Positions 1-7,433 of a stretch of 11,436 nucleotides of DNA are shown here, in pieces (position 1 is the stretch's first letter; each line of letters starts with the position of its first letter). Location of the stretch: the NCBI GenBank assembly GCA_029560815.1, contig JAKQKF010000078.1, positions 1 to 11,436 of the forward strand. The letters are read 5' to 3'. The position numbers were made by a program, and so were the translations under genes. This stretch comes from a bacterium (GTDB lineage: Bacteria > KSB1 > UBA2214). A model generated the notes under the pieces. It ran no database searches. It saw only the letters and a list, made by a program, of their open reading frames with translations, and was not told the origin of the DNA.

Positions 1-1379
1 ACTCGCTGCGACTCGCCCTGCAGGTTGTCAACCGCAGTACTGCGCCCTGGATTCTGGACAAAATCGCCTTCTCCTGGGGCCACGGCGACACCCTCCTGCA
101 TGAGATGCTGACCGATAACCAGCCGTTCGAAAAAAATGTACTCCTGATCCTGCCTGGCAGCTTGCCCGTCACCCAACCGTACTGGCTGCAGCAGCCGGCT
201 GGCCGCGGCATCTACACGGTCGCTGAAACCCATCTGATCGGAGAGCCCGAATCCCCTCCGGCCGGCACGGTGACCTTTTTTCTGCGCTGCGGCGAGCAGA
301 GGTTGCCCATGACCATTCCCGTACTCTACCGCTGGACCGATCCGGTTGAGGGCGACCTCTATCGTCCCTTCATCGTCTGCCCGCCGGTGGTCCTGCACAG
401 CAAGGAGCACCTGCTCCTCTTCACCGATCCTGCAGCGAAACCACTGAGGCTCCAGCTGCGCAGCCTCACCCGTGCGATGAGCGGCCATGTCGCCCTCGCC
501 CTGCCCGAAGGCTGGAGCTGCGTACCGGACAGCATCCCTTTCAAGTTGACGGAGAGGGAGGAGAGTCTGGACCTGGAATTCCGGATCAGCCCCACATCCG
601 GCGCTCAGGACGGCCGGGTCACCGCTCTGGCCACCGTCGCAAGCAGGAGATGGAACCTCGATCTGATCACCATCAGTTATCCGCACATCCCGAGCCAGAC
701 CCTCTTCGCCCCGGCAGAGGTCAAGCTGCTGCAACTGCCCCTGCATGCCGCCAGACGCCGCATCGGTTATATCATGGGCGCCGGGGATGAGATTTCCTCC
801 TGCCTCGCGGCCGCCGGCTATCCTCTGCGTCTGCTCAGCAGCGACGATCTGGCCAAAGCCGATTTCAGCGAACTCGATGTGATCATCGCCGGTGTGCGCG
901 CCTATAACACACGTCCCGAGCTTGCGGCCGCCCAGTCGCGGCTGCTCGAATTTGTCCGGGCGGGCGGCACCCTGATCGTCCAGTATAACACACCCTTCCG
1001 CCTGGTCACCGGCCAGCTTGGCCCATGGCCGCTGCGGCTTTCGCGCGACCGCGTCAGCGATGAGGAGGCCCCGGTCACCCTGCTCACACCGGACCACCCC
1101 CTGCTCATGCGTCCCAACCGTATCACGGCGGCCGATTTTCAGGGCTGGGTGCAGGAACGCGGCCTCAATTTCCCCGACCAGTGGGACAGCCGCTACCAGA
1201 CCCTTCTCGCATCTCACGATCCGGGCGAGACCGCCAAAAACGGCGGCACCCTGTATGCCCGCTACGGCAGGGGCGTCTACATCCATACCAGCTATGCCTG
1301 GTTCCGGCAGCTGCCGGCCGGCGTGCCGGGCGCATGGCGCCTCTTCATCAACATGATCCAGGCCGGGGCTGTCCAATGA
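1..1379 (+). CDS. PIG-L family deacetylase, C-terminal part (5'-truncated by window edge)
   Basis: The frame is open from base 3 to the TGA at 1377-1379, giving 458 residues. The first ATG, at 105, lies inside conserved-looking sequence, so the true start is outside the window. The fragment has three recognisable parts. Residues about 1-145 are beta-rich. Residues about 149-209 resemble a NEW3 (NPCBM-associated) beta-sandwich. The last 200 residues or so form a class I amidotransferase/ThuA-like fold, starting at RRRIGYIMGAGDE and continuing through GVRAYN, GGTLIVQYNT, WVQERGLNFP and RQLPAGVPGAWRLF. From memory, this tail is characteristic of the large PIG-L (LmbE-like) deacetylases of Bacteroidota and related phyla, whose zinc-dependent N-acetyl-sugar deacetylase domain is N-terminal. 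That catalytic domain is not in the window, so the name rests on the tail alone. The stop overlaps the start of the next gene by 4 bases (ATGA), indicating translational coupling to the small membrane protein and symporter. Confidence 0.8.
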   Translation, partial: SLRLALQVVNRSTAPWILDKIAFSWGHGDTLLHEMLTDNQPFEKNVLLILPGSLPVTQPYWLQQPAGRGIYTVAETHLIGEPESPPAGTVTFFLRCGEQRLPMTIPVLYRWTDPVEGDLYRPFIVCPPVVLHSKEHLLLFTDPAAKPLRLQLRSLTRAMSGHVALALPEGWSCVPDSIPFKLTEREESLDLEFRISPTSGAQDGRVTALATVASRRWNLDLITISYPHIPSQTLFAPAEVKLLQLPLHAARRRIGYIMGAGDEISSCLAAAGYPLRLLSSDDLAKADFSELDVIIAGVRAYNTRPELAAAQSRLLEFVRAGGTLIVQYNTPFRLVTGQLGPWPLRLSRDRVSDEEAPVTLLTPDHPLLMRPNRITAADFQGWVQERGLNFPDQWDSRYQTLLASHDPGETAKNGGTLYARYGRGVYIHTSYAWFRQLPAGVPGAWRLFINMIQAGAVQ

Positions 1380-1537
1380 ACGCCGGCGATCCGCTGCGGG
1401 AGCACGCTCAGCTGGTGAACGCCGGCGATGAGAAACCGCTCGTGTTCAAGAAGTGGCGGAGCTGGTATATGCTGTTGATCGCCGTGCTGGCGGCGATCAT
1501 TCTCCTCCTCTCCTGGATCACGCAGGTCTTCCGCTGA
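1376..1537 (+). CDS. Small single-span membrane protein between deacetylase and symporter (53 aa)
   Basis: ATG at 1376 overlaps the upstream stop (ATGA), and its own TGA (1535-1537) shares one base with the symporter ATG. The 53-residue product has a polar N-terminus, a basic-aromatic patch (FKKWRSWY, residues 24-31) and one strongly hydrophobic segment at about 31-50, ending VFR. The KK-R patch before the span predicts a cytoplasmic N-terminus. There is no signal cleavage site and no known catalytic motif. Its position directly before an SSS transporter recalls YjcH-ActP and YhdT-PanF in enterobacteria, where small membrane proteins precede SSS permeases; an accessory role here is my inference. 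An in-frame GTG at 1415 would give a 40-residue version, and a 15-bp near-duplicate of the start region lies exactly there. No good Shine-Dalgarno is seen at 1376, consistent with coupling by the overlap. Confidence 0.75.
   Translation: MNAGDPLREHAQLVNAGDEKPLVFKKWRSWYMLLIAVLAAIILLLSWITQVFR
1377..1429 (+). repeat. 14-bp direct repeat TGAACGCCGGCGAT at the start of the small membrane gene
   Basis: The 14-mer occurs at 1377-1390 and again at 1416-1429, exactly 39 bases (13 codons) apart and in the same frame. The first copy, preceded by A, forms the ATG start codon; the second, preceded by G, forms an in-frame GTG. The two copies encode MNAGD and VNAGD. This could be a small duplication that extended the N-terminus. 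Confidence 0.7.
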
Positions 1538-3306
1538 TGCGCGCCCTCGACTGGATCGTCCTCATCGCCTTCCTGGTCTTCATCGCCCTCTACGGCCTGT
1601 GGCGGGGAAGGCGCACACGGACAGCGGAGGGCTATCTCCTCGCCGGCCGCAGTCTGCGCTGGCATACAGTGCTCTTTTCGGTCATGGCGACCCAGGCCAG
1701 CGCGATCACCTTTCTCTCGACTCCGGGCCAGGCCTACGCCGACGGCATGCGCTTCATCCAGTTTTATTTCGGCCTGCCCCTGGCCATGGTGGTGCTCTCG
1801 GTCACCGTGGTGCCCCTCTTCCACCGTCTCAAGGTCTACACCGCCTACGAGTATCTCGAGCAGCGCTTCGACGGCCGCGTCCGCACCCTGGCTGCGGCGT
1901 TGTTTCTCATTCAGAGGGGGCTGGCTGCCGGGCTGACCATCTACGCACCAGCCCTGATCTTCGCGACCATTCTCGGCTGGGACATTTTCTGGATGAACCT
2001 GATCTTCGGCGGTGTGGTCGTGCTCTATACGGCCAGCGGCGGCACCCGCGCCGTCAGCCACACCCAGACCGTACAGGTGCTGATCATCTTCACCGGCATG
2101 ATGCTGGCCTGCTACATGCTCCTCCACCTCCTGCCCGGTCCGGTCGGCCTGCTCGACGCGGCACGCCTGGCCGGCAAACTCGGCAAACTCGAGAGCATCG
2201 ATTTCTCCTTCAACCTGCAGAGCCGCTACACCCTCTGGTCGGGGCTGATCGGAGGATTCTTCCTCCAACTCTCCTATTTCGGCACCGACCAGTCACAGGT
2301 GCAGCGCTATCTCACGGGCAGATCCGTCACCCACAGCCGCATGGGGCTGCTCTTCAACGGCCTGCTCAAGATCCCGATGCAGATCTTCATCCTCTTTCTC
2401 GGCGTGCTGGTTTTCGTCTTTTACCAGTTCACGGCCCCGCCGCTTTTTTTCAACACCGGGCAGGTGGCCGCCATCCGCCAGACCCCCCAGGCTGCCGCTT
2501 ATGCGGGCCTCGAGCAGCAGCACGCAGCGCTGCAGGTAGAGAAGCAGGCGGCGATCGGCGGGCTGCTGGAAGCGATGCATCGCAAGGATACCGCCGCGGC
2601 GGGAATTGCCGAGGCGGGGCTGAAGCGCACCAGCAGCAAGATGCAGGCGGTGCGCGAATCGGCTATCAACCTGCTCGCTGACCATCACCCCGGCATGGAC
2701 CGCAAGGATACCAATTACGTCTTTCTCACCTTTCTGGTCAATTATCTGCCGGTCGGACTGCTCGGGCTGGTTATCGCCGCCATTGTCGCGGCGGCGATGG
2801 GCTCTACCGCTGCGGAGCTCAATGCCCTGGCCTCGACCACGACGGTCGATTTCTACCGCCGGGTCAGACGCCGGCAGACGCAAACAGCAGCCGCAGTGGC
2901 AGGCAGCGGAAGAAGCGGCAGCAACGATTCGGCAGCCGCTCCGGCCGGCGCTCAGGCCTCTGCAGCGGAGGAGCGGCGCACCGTCCGTTTTTCGCGCGCA
3001 GCGACGATATTCTGGGGATTCTTTGCGGTGCTCTTTGCCGATTATGCCAGCCGCCTCGGCTCCCTGATCGAAGCGGTCAACATTCTCGGCTCGCTCTTTT
3101 ACGGCACCATCCTCGGCATCTTCCTCACCGCTTTCTACATGCCCCGCGTCAACGGCCGTGAGGTCTTTCGCGCCGCCCTCGCCGCTGAAGCTCTGGTCCT
3201 CGCCTGCTTCCTCCTGAGCGACATCTCCTTTCTCTGGTACAACGTGGTCGGCTGCCTGGCCGTGATGGGGTTGGGACGGATGCAGTCGTTATTCCGGCGA
3301 CCATAA
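1537..3306 (+). CDS. Sodium:solute symporter, SSS family
   Basis: This is a 589-residue polytopic membrane protein of the LeuT-fold SSS family (PF00474), expected to carry a small organic solute inward with Na+. The ATG at 1537 is chosen because it overlaps the preceding stop (TGATG) and starts a membrane segment at once (LDWIVLIAFLVFIALYG); the frame is open further upstream to 1453, but that stretch overlaps the small gene. Visible family marks are ATQASAITFLSTPGQAY (about 51-67, core helix 1), GGTRAVSHTQTVQ (168-180), GTDQSQVQRYL (249-259) and ELNALASTTTVDFY (427-440), the region that carries Na2-site residues in characterised members. Two extra-membrane insertions stand out: residues about 301-392 (helical, charged, probably periplasmic) and residues 446-478 (Ala/Ser/Gly-rich linker after YRRVRRR, probably cytoplasmic). 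The substrate cannot be read from sequence; the upstream deacetylase suggests a sugar or a sugar-derived acid. Confidence 0.9.
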   Translation: MRALDWIVLIAFLVFIALYGLWRGRRTRTAEGYLLAGRSLRWHTVLFSVMATQASAITFLSTPGQAYADGMRFIQFYFGLPLAMVVLSVTVVPLFHRLKVYTAYEYLEQRFDGRVRTLAAALFLIQRGLAAGLTIYAPALIFATILGWDIFWMNLIFGGVVVLYTASGGTRAVSHTQTVQVLIIFTGMMLACYMLLHLLPGPVGLLDAARLAGKLGKLESIDFSFNLQSRYTLWSGLIGGFFLQLSYFGTDQSQVQRYLTGRSVTHSRMGLLFNGLLKIPMQIFILFLGVLVFVFYQFTAPPLFFNTGQVAAIRQTPQAAAYAGLEQQHAALQVEKQAAIGGLLEAMHRKDTAAAGIAEAGLKRTSSKMQAVRESAINLLADHHPGMDRKDTNYVFLTFLVNYLPVGLLGLVIAAIVAAAMGSTAAELNALASTTTVDFYRRVRRRQTQTAAAVAGSGRSGSNDSAAAPAGAQASAAEERRTVRFSRAATIFWGFFAVLFADYASRLGSLIEAVNILGSLFYGTILGIFLTAFYMPRVNGREVFRAALAAEALVLACFLLSDISFLWYNVVGCLAVMGLGRMQSLFRRP

Positions 3307-3343
3307 AAAAAAGCCCCGTCCTCCCTGGCCGGGAGACGGGGCT
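3305..3343 (-). terminator. Intrinsic terminator for the minus-strand ettA-yjbQ unit
   Basis: The arms AGCCCCGT (3312-3319) and ACGGGGCT (3336-3343) pair perfectly. An inner stem of CTCCC (3321-3325) with GGGAG (3331-3335) closes a TGGCC loop, with a single C bulge at 3320. The eight A residues at 3305-3312 become a U-tract for minus-strand transcription, about 60 nt after the yjbQ stop. On the plus strand no T-run follows the stem, so it is a weak terminator for the symporter transcript, although the stem could protect that 3' end. The symporter stop codon itself lies in the A-tract. Confidence 0.85.
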
Positions 3344-3400
3344 GGCTGCCATAGTGTCCTTGTGCACGATCATGTAAGCTGGATAAAATCCTTCAACCAC

Positions 3401-3820
3401 TCACTCGCCGATTATTTTCACCAGCACCCGTTTGCGGCGCCGTCCGTCGAATTCCCCGTAAAAAATCCGTTCCCATGGGCCAAAGTCCAGTCTCCCGGCG
3501 GTGACGGCGACGACAACTTCCCGCCCCATCACCTGACGCTTCAGATGGGCATCGGCATTATCTTCGCCGGTATCATTATGCCGGTACTGGCTGACGGGTT
3601 CGTGCGGCGCCAATTTTTCCAGCCACTCTTCATAGTCCTGATGCAATCCGCTCTCATTGTCATTGATAAAGACGGATGCGGTGATGTGCATGGCACTGAC
3701 GAGGAGGAGACCCTCCCGGATGCCGCTCTCGGCGAGGCACTGTTCTACCTGGGGGGTGATATGGATGAAAGCACGGCGCGAGGGTACATTGAACCAGAGT
3801 TCCTTGCGATAGCTTTTCAT
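3401..3820 (-). CDS. yjbQ: YjbQ/UPF0047 family protein (secondary thiamine-phosphate synthase-like)
   Basis: This is a 139-residue soluble protein of the YjbQ/UPF0047 family (TIGR00149, PF01894), at the family's usual length. The family marks are plain: [15 protein letters not shown] (42-56), [16 protein letters not shown] (81-96) and [20 protein letters not shown] (107-126). The conserved histidines H45, H81 and H92 are those expected to form the metal-binding cluster of the fold. Members of the family have been reported to show weak thiamine-phosphate synthase activity in vitro, but the physiological role is unsettled. The start is supported by AGGAG six bases before the ATG. It lies 44 bp downstream of ettA on the same strand and probably shares its transcript, ending at the hairpin at 3305-3343. 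Confidence 0.92.
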   Translation of the reverse strand: MKSYRKELWFNVPSRRAFIHITPQVEQCLAESGIREGLLLVSAMHITASVFINDNESGLHQDYEEWLEKLAPHEPVSQYRHNDTGEDNADAHLKRQVMGREVVVAVTAGRLDFGPWERIFYGEFDGRRRKRVLVKIIGE

Positions 3821-3864
3821 GGGTTCTCCTGAAAATCGTCGTGGATAAAATATATCTTGCCGGA

Positions 3865-5547
3865 TCAGCGGGTCAAGCGTTTGTATTTGACCCGATGGGG
3901 CACATCCGCCGCCTTGCCCAGGCGCTGGCGGCGGTTTTCCTGATAATCGCTGAAATTACCTTCGAACCAAACCACACCGCTGTCGCCCTCAAAGGAGATG
4001 ATGTGGCTGCAGATCCGGTCCAGGAACCAGCGGTCGTGGCTGATCACCACGGCGCAGCCGGCAAAGCTCAGCAGCCCTTCCTCCAGCGCGCGCATGGTAT
4101 TGATATCGAGATCGTTGGTGGGCTCATCGAGCAGAATCACGTTGGCGCACTGCTTGAGGGCGAGAGCCAGCTGCACGCGGTTTCTTTCGCCGCCGGAGAG
4201 CTGGCCGACCTTTTTCTGCTGATCGCTGCCGAGCAGATTGAACTGACCCACATAGGCGCGCGAATTCATCTCCCGTTCCCCGAGCCGGAGCCGCTCCTCC
4301 CCGCCGCTGATCATCTCCCAAACCGTTTTTTCAGGATCGAGCGCAGCCCGGCTCTGGTTGACATAAGCGAGCCGCACAGTCTCGCCGATGCGGATGACGC
4401 CGCTGTCCGGCTGCTCCTCCTGGACGATCATCCTGAAAAGGGTGGTCTTGCCTGCTCCGTTCGGGCCGATCACGCCGACGATGCCGCCGGGCGGCAGATT
4501 GAAGGAGAACTCTTCGAACAAAATGCGGTCGCCGAACGATTTGCTGATCCCCTCCGCCTGGATGACGATCTTGCCCAGACGCGGGCCGGGCGGGATATAA
4601 AGCTCCAGATCCTTTTGCCGCGCCTCGCTCTCCTCCTCCAGCAGCCGTTCATAGGCGCTGATGCGCGCTTTCGATTTGGCCTGACGCGCCCGGGGCGTCA
4701 TGCGGATCCATTCCAGCTCCCGGCGCAGCGTTTTTTGCCGCTCGGTCTCCTTTTTCTCCTCCTGCAGCAGCCTGACCTGCTTCTGCTCCAGCCAGGAGGA
4801 ATAGTTGCCTTTCCAGGGGATGCCCTCCCCCCGGTCCAGCTCCAGGATCCAGCCGGCGACGTTATCCAGGAAATAGCGGTCATGGGTGACGGCGATGACA
4901 GTGCCCGGATAGCGGTTCAACTCGGCCTCGAGCCAGAGCACGGTCTCCGCATCAAGATGGTTGGTCGGCTCGTCGAGCAGCAGGATGTCGGGCTGCTGCA
5001 GAAGCAGCCGGCACAACGCCACCCGCCGGCGTTCGCCCCCCGAGAGCACCCGGACCGGCGTATCGCCGGCAGGACAGTTAAGCGCGTCCATGGCCATCTC
5101 CAGACGCGAGTCCAGATCCCAGGCATTCAGATGGTCGAGCTTTTCCTGGACCTGCCCCTGGCGTTCGATCAGCTTGTTCATCTCATCGTCGCTCATCGGC
5201 TCGGCGAACCGGTTGTTGATGGTTTCGTATTCAGCCAGGAGGTCGACCACCTCCTGCACACCCTGCTGGACGATCTCCCTGACGCTTTTGGCGTCATCAA
5301 GCACCGGCTCCTGCTCCAGCAGGCCGACGGTATAACCCGGAGAGAGCACCGTCTCCCCGGTAAAATCCTTCTCGATGCCGGCGAGAATCCGCAGCAGGGT
5401 GCTTTTCCCCGAGCCGTTGAGGCCGAGGACGCCGATCTTGGCGCCGTAAAAATAGGAAAGATAGATATCCTTCAGAACGGCTTTCTGCTGATAGACCTTG
5501 CCGACGCCGATCATGGAATAGATAATCAGGTTGGGTTCGTTGGCCAT
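3865..5547 (-). CDS. ettA: Energy-dependent translational throttle protein EttA (ABC-F ATPase)
   Basis: This 560-residue protein has two ABC ATPase domains and no membrane segment, the ABC-F arrangement. Domain 1 has Walker [10 protein letters not shown] (42-50), signature [12 protein letters not shown] (168-179) and Walker [14 protein letters not shown] (187-199, catalytic E193). Domain 2 has GPNGAGKTT (361-369), [12 protein letters not shown] (450-461) and [17 protein letters not shown] Walker B (about 470-481, E475). The segment [20 protein letters not shown], the linker at about 245-325 (the P-site tRNA interaction motif) and the C-terminal VKYKRLTR match EttA closely over full length, rather than Uup or the antibiotic-resistance ABC-F proteins. 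EttA binds the ribosomal E site and gates entry into elongation according to ATP/ADP ratio in E. coli. The start codon has only a weak upstream AGGAA (about 15 bases away), but the [12 protein letters not shown] start aligns with known EttA N-termini. Confidence 0.96.
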   Translation of the reverse strand: MANEPNLIIYSMIGVGKVYQQKAVLKDIYLSYFYGAKIGVLGLNGSGKSTLLRILAGIEKDFTGETVLSPGYTVGLLEQEPVLDDAKSVREIVQQGVQEVVDLLAEYETINNRFAEPMSDDEMNKLIERQGQVQEKLDHLNAWDLDSRLEMAMDALNCPAGDTPVRVLSGGERRRVALCRLLLQQPDILLLDEPTNHLDAETVLWLEAELNRYPGTVIAVTHDRYFLDNVAGWILELDRGEGIPWKGNYSSWLEQKQVRLLQEEKKETERQKTLRRELEWIRMTPRARQAKSKARISAYERLLEEESEARQKDLELYIPPGPRLGKIVIQAEGISKSFGDRILFEEFSFNLPPGGIVGVIGPNGAGKTTLFRMIVQEEQPDSGVIRIGETVRLAYVNQSRAALDPEKTVWEMISGGEERLRLGEREMNSRAYVGQFNLLGSDQQKKVGQLSGGERNRVQLALALKQCANVILLDEPTNDLDINTMRALEEGLLSFAGCAVVISHDRWFLDRICSHIISFEGDSGVVWFEGNFSDYQENRRQRLGKAADVPHRVKYKRLTR

Positions 5548-5567
5548 AGGATTGTCGTTTCAGGTTC

Positions 5568-5600
5568 CTGTTTATACGCTGTGAAGTGAATGTTTGAAAA
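5568..5600 (-). promoter_or_regulatory. Possible sigma-70-type promoter for ettA-yjbQ
   Basis: The 97-bp gap upstream of ettA (5548-5643) is AT-richer than its surroundings. On the minus strand it holds TATAAA (plus positions 5571-5576) with TTTTCA (5595-5600) 18 bp upstream. The -10 is good and the -35 poor. It is 21 bp or more from the ettA ATG, so a short leader is possible. The call rests on base composition and a partial consensus match only. Confidence 0.3.
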
Positions 5601-5643
5601 ACCGGGAATTAGGTGCGCGCTGTTTACGCCGACCAAGCCCCGC

Positions 5644-7425
5644 TCAGGTCGGGGGATGCAGCCGCTTCTGGAACCAGGGGCGCAGTCTGCGCATCTGTTC
5701 GAGCTGCGCTGCCGGCGCCCGACGCCGGCAGCTTTTGATCTCCTCGCTCCCCGCCGGGGCGCCCCAGCGGATCTCGACCCCGTCGTTGGGATTGTAGCCC
5801 ATCTCCAGGGCCTCCGCGCGGCGCAGGATCTCGGCGAGGGTGAGCTGCTGCCTGGTGCCATCTCCGCGCGTGTAGGTGATGGTCAGCTCGCCGGTCTTTT
5901 CCCGCGTCACCTCCTCCAGCTCCACTCTGACCTTTTCGGGGCTCTTCCACCTGGATATTTTATAGTTGCCGGGCGCGCGCACAATGCGCGCCGGAAAATC
6001 GAGCACGGCATCGATGGCGATGAGCAGCCGCAGGTCGCGGTTGGGCGTGGAGTAATCCTCCCAGAGTCCTCCCGCCAGAAAGACCCCGGCGGCGCTGCCC
6101 GGCATGGGGATAACCGCCCCGGGATGGGCCTGCATCCAGGTCTCGCCGTTGGCGACGGACTCGACGCGCACGATGAGCTGCTCCTGCAGCGCCTTGATGA
6201 GCTCCAGCAGCGCCGCCTCCGGGTCGAGCCCCTCCGGATTGATGAGGCGCTCCATGGTATCATAAAAGAGTTCACCGCTCATCCCCTTCTGCTCGAGCGA
6301 GAGGGCGCCATAGCCCGGCGCAGCGGCGATTTCGCGGTTGGTGAGCAGCCGCGGCTTTGCACTCTCGAAACGAATGGGCCGGAAGGCCTTGAAGCCCGGC
6401 TCGCCGATCACCCCTTCGGTGGTGAAGAGGAAATTGCCCTTCCAGAAGCGCTTGATCTGCACCGTGCCGTCGGGCTGGGCGTCGACGGCGAGGAGGAGTC
6501 CCGACTTGCGGCCGGACTGGGGTATCCAGCGCACCAGGGTGAAGGTATGGCCGTAGGGATCGGCAAAAACCGCTCCGGGGCGCAGGGCTGCCCGGGTGAG
6601 GGGCAGGGGGTAGTAATCCGAGGTGTCATCCGCCAGCCGGGTGCGCGCGGCGCCGGAGTGGATGGTGTTCATCACCGTGCGGAGAAAGGCGTTAAAGGCG
6701 CGCACGGGATGGGGTTGGCCCGGATGCGAAGTATTGGTGGTCCAGCGCCCGGTATGGGGCGGCTGCTTGAGGGTGCCGCGGCCGGCCTCATGAAAGCCGA
6801 AGGGCAGGCCGAGCTTCCAGCTGAAGTAGGCGCGCAGATAGAAAGGATTGTCGGCGCAGTCGGGCTCCATGATCACGCTCACCTTGCCGCCGGGATCGTC
6901 CTCGCCGAGGCCGAGATGATTGAAGAGGGGATTCTCCTCCGCCCGGCGCGTCACCTCGTGCAGGGAGGGCCAGGAGCTCCCCTCAGGCGCCCCGGCGAAG
7001 AGGGCTTCGATCCAGGCCGCATAGAGGAGTTCGCTCTCGCGCCCCCAGTCGCGGCGGTTCTCCCAGACCCCGGCAGCCGGCTGGCGCGCCGCAACGGGCA
7101 TGGGCGTGATCTCGACCTCACAGGAGGCCAGAACAGTGCGCCCCGCCTTGAGGGCGATGTGGTACCGGCCCGCCGGCCCGGCCTGAAAGGAATCGCAGCG
7201 CCACCCGGGAAGGCCGCTTCCCTCCCGGCTCGTCCGTGCGCGCAAAGCGCCTTCGGGGCCGGTGACGACGATCTGCGTCATGCCCGGATCGGCGTCCCAG
7301 GCGGCCAGAACGCGGAAACTTTTGCCGGGGACCGGCTGCTGCGGGGAGACCAGCAGGACGGGATTGGGCTGCGCCCCCGCGGAGAGCATCCCGCCCAGCA
7401 GCAGTATGGAGATCAGCTTGTTCAC
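5644..7425 (-). CDS. Secreted protein with probable NlpC/P60-like Cys/His centre, function unknown
   Basis: The product is about 593 residues; residue numbers here count from the GTG at 7437 (597 aa). The N-terminus is a signal peptide (KLISILLLGGMLSAGAQ), so export is expected. Residues about 25-112 look like a beta-sandwich. The core has DCADNPFYLRAYFSWKLGLP (193-212), with C194 opening a helix, then LRPGAVFADPYGHTFTLVRW (285-304) with H297, and polar D319 or D323 after it. A Cys at a helix start followed by a G-H beta-strand is the layout of papain-like NlpC/P60 hydrolases, so a peptidase, amidase or acyltransferase is possible. A later segment WEDYSTPNRDLRLLIAID (459-476) is probably conserved. 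I recognise no named family, so the enzyme assignment is inference. Start choice: GTG at 7437 overlaps the upstream stop (GTGA), but GTG at 7425 has GAGGTGAG about seven bases upstream and gives a cleaner signal peptide; I prefer 7425. The esterase gene is directly upstream and presumably co-transcribed. Confidence 0.72.
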   Translation of the reverse strand: MNKLISILLLGGMLSAGAQPNPVLLVSPQQPVPGKSFRVLAAWDADPGMTQIVVTGPEGALRARTSREGSGLPGWRCDSFQAGPAGRYHIALKAGRTVLASCEVEITPMPVAARQPAAGVWENRRDWGRESELLYAAWIEALFAGAPEGSSWPSLHEVTRRAEENPLFNHLGLGEDDPGGKVSVIMEPDCADNPFYLRAYFSWKLGLPFGFHEAGRGTLKQPPHTGRWTTNTSHPGQPHPVRAFNAFLRTVMNTIHSGAARTRLADDTSDYYPLPLTRAALRPGAVFADPYGHTFTLVRWIPQSGRKSGLLLAVDAQPDGTVQIKRFWKGNFLFTTEGVIGEPGFKAFRPIRFESAKPRLLTNREIAAAPGYGALSLEQKGMSGELFYDTMERLINPEGLDPEAALLELIKALQEQLIVRVESVANGETWMQAHPGAVIPMPGSAAGVFLAGGLWEDYSTPNRDLRLLIAIDAVLDFPARIVRAPGNYKISRWKSPEKVRVELEEVTREKTGELTITYTRGDGTRQQLTLAEILRRAEALEMGYNPNDGVEIRWGAPAGSEEIKSCRRRAPAAQLEQMRRLRPWFQKRLHPPT

Positions 7426-7433
7426 AATTTTTC

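Noticed and set aside
1453..1536. Upstream extension of the symporter by 28 codons to the ATG at 1453
   Set aside because: The extension overlaps the small membrane gene, is rich in charged residues and Pro, and precedes what is already a proper N-terminal membrane segment. The TGATG overlap supports 1537.
1408..2883. Minus-strand frames of 286 and 196 codons under the symporter gene
   Set aside because: They lie opposite a well-supported membrane transporter and their Glu/Gly/Gln/Arg-rich translations are the reverse complement of hydrophobic codons; no motif or ribosome site.
3304..3343. Hairpin as intrinsic terminator for the plus-strand symporter transcript
   Set aside because: The T-run needed on the plus strand is absent after the stem; the A-tract lies before it, so it functions as a U-tract only on the minus strand.
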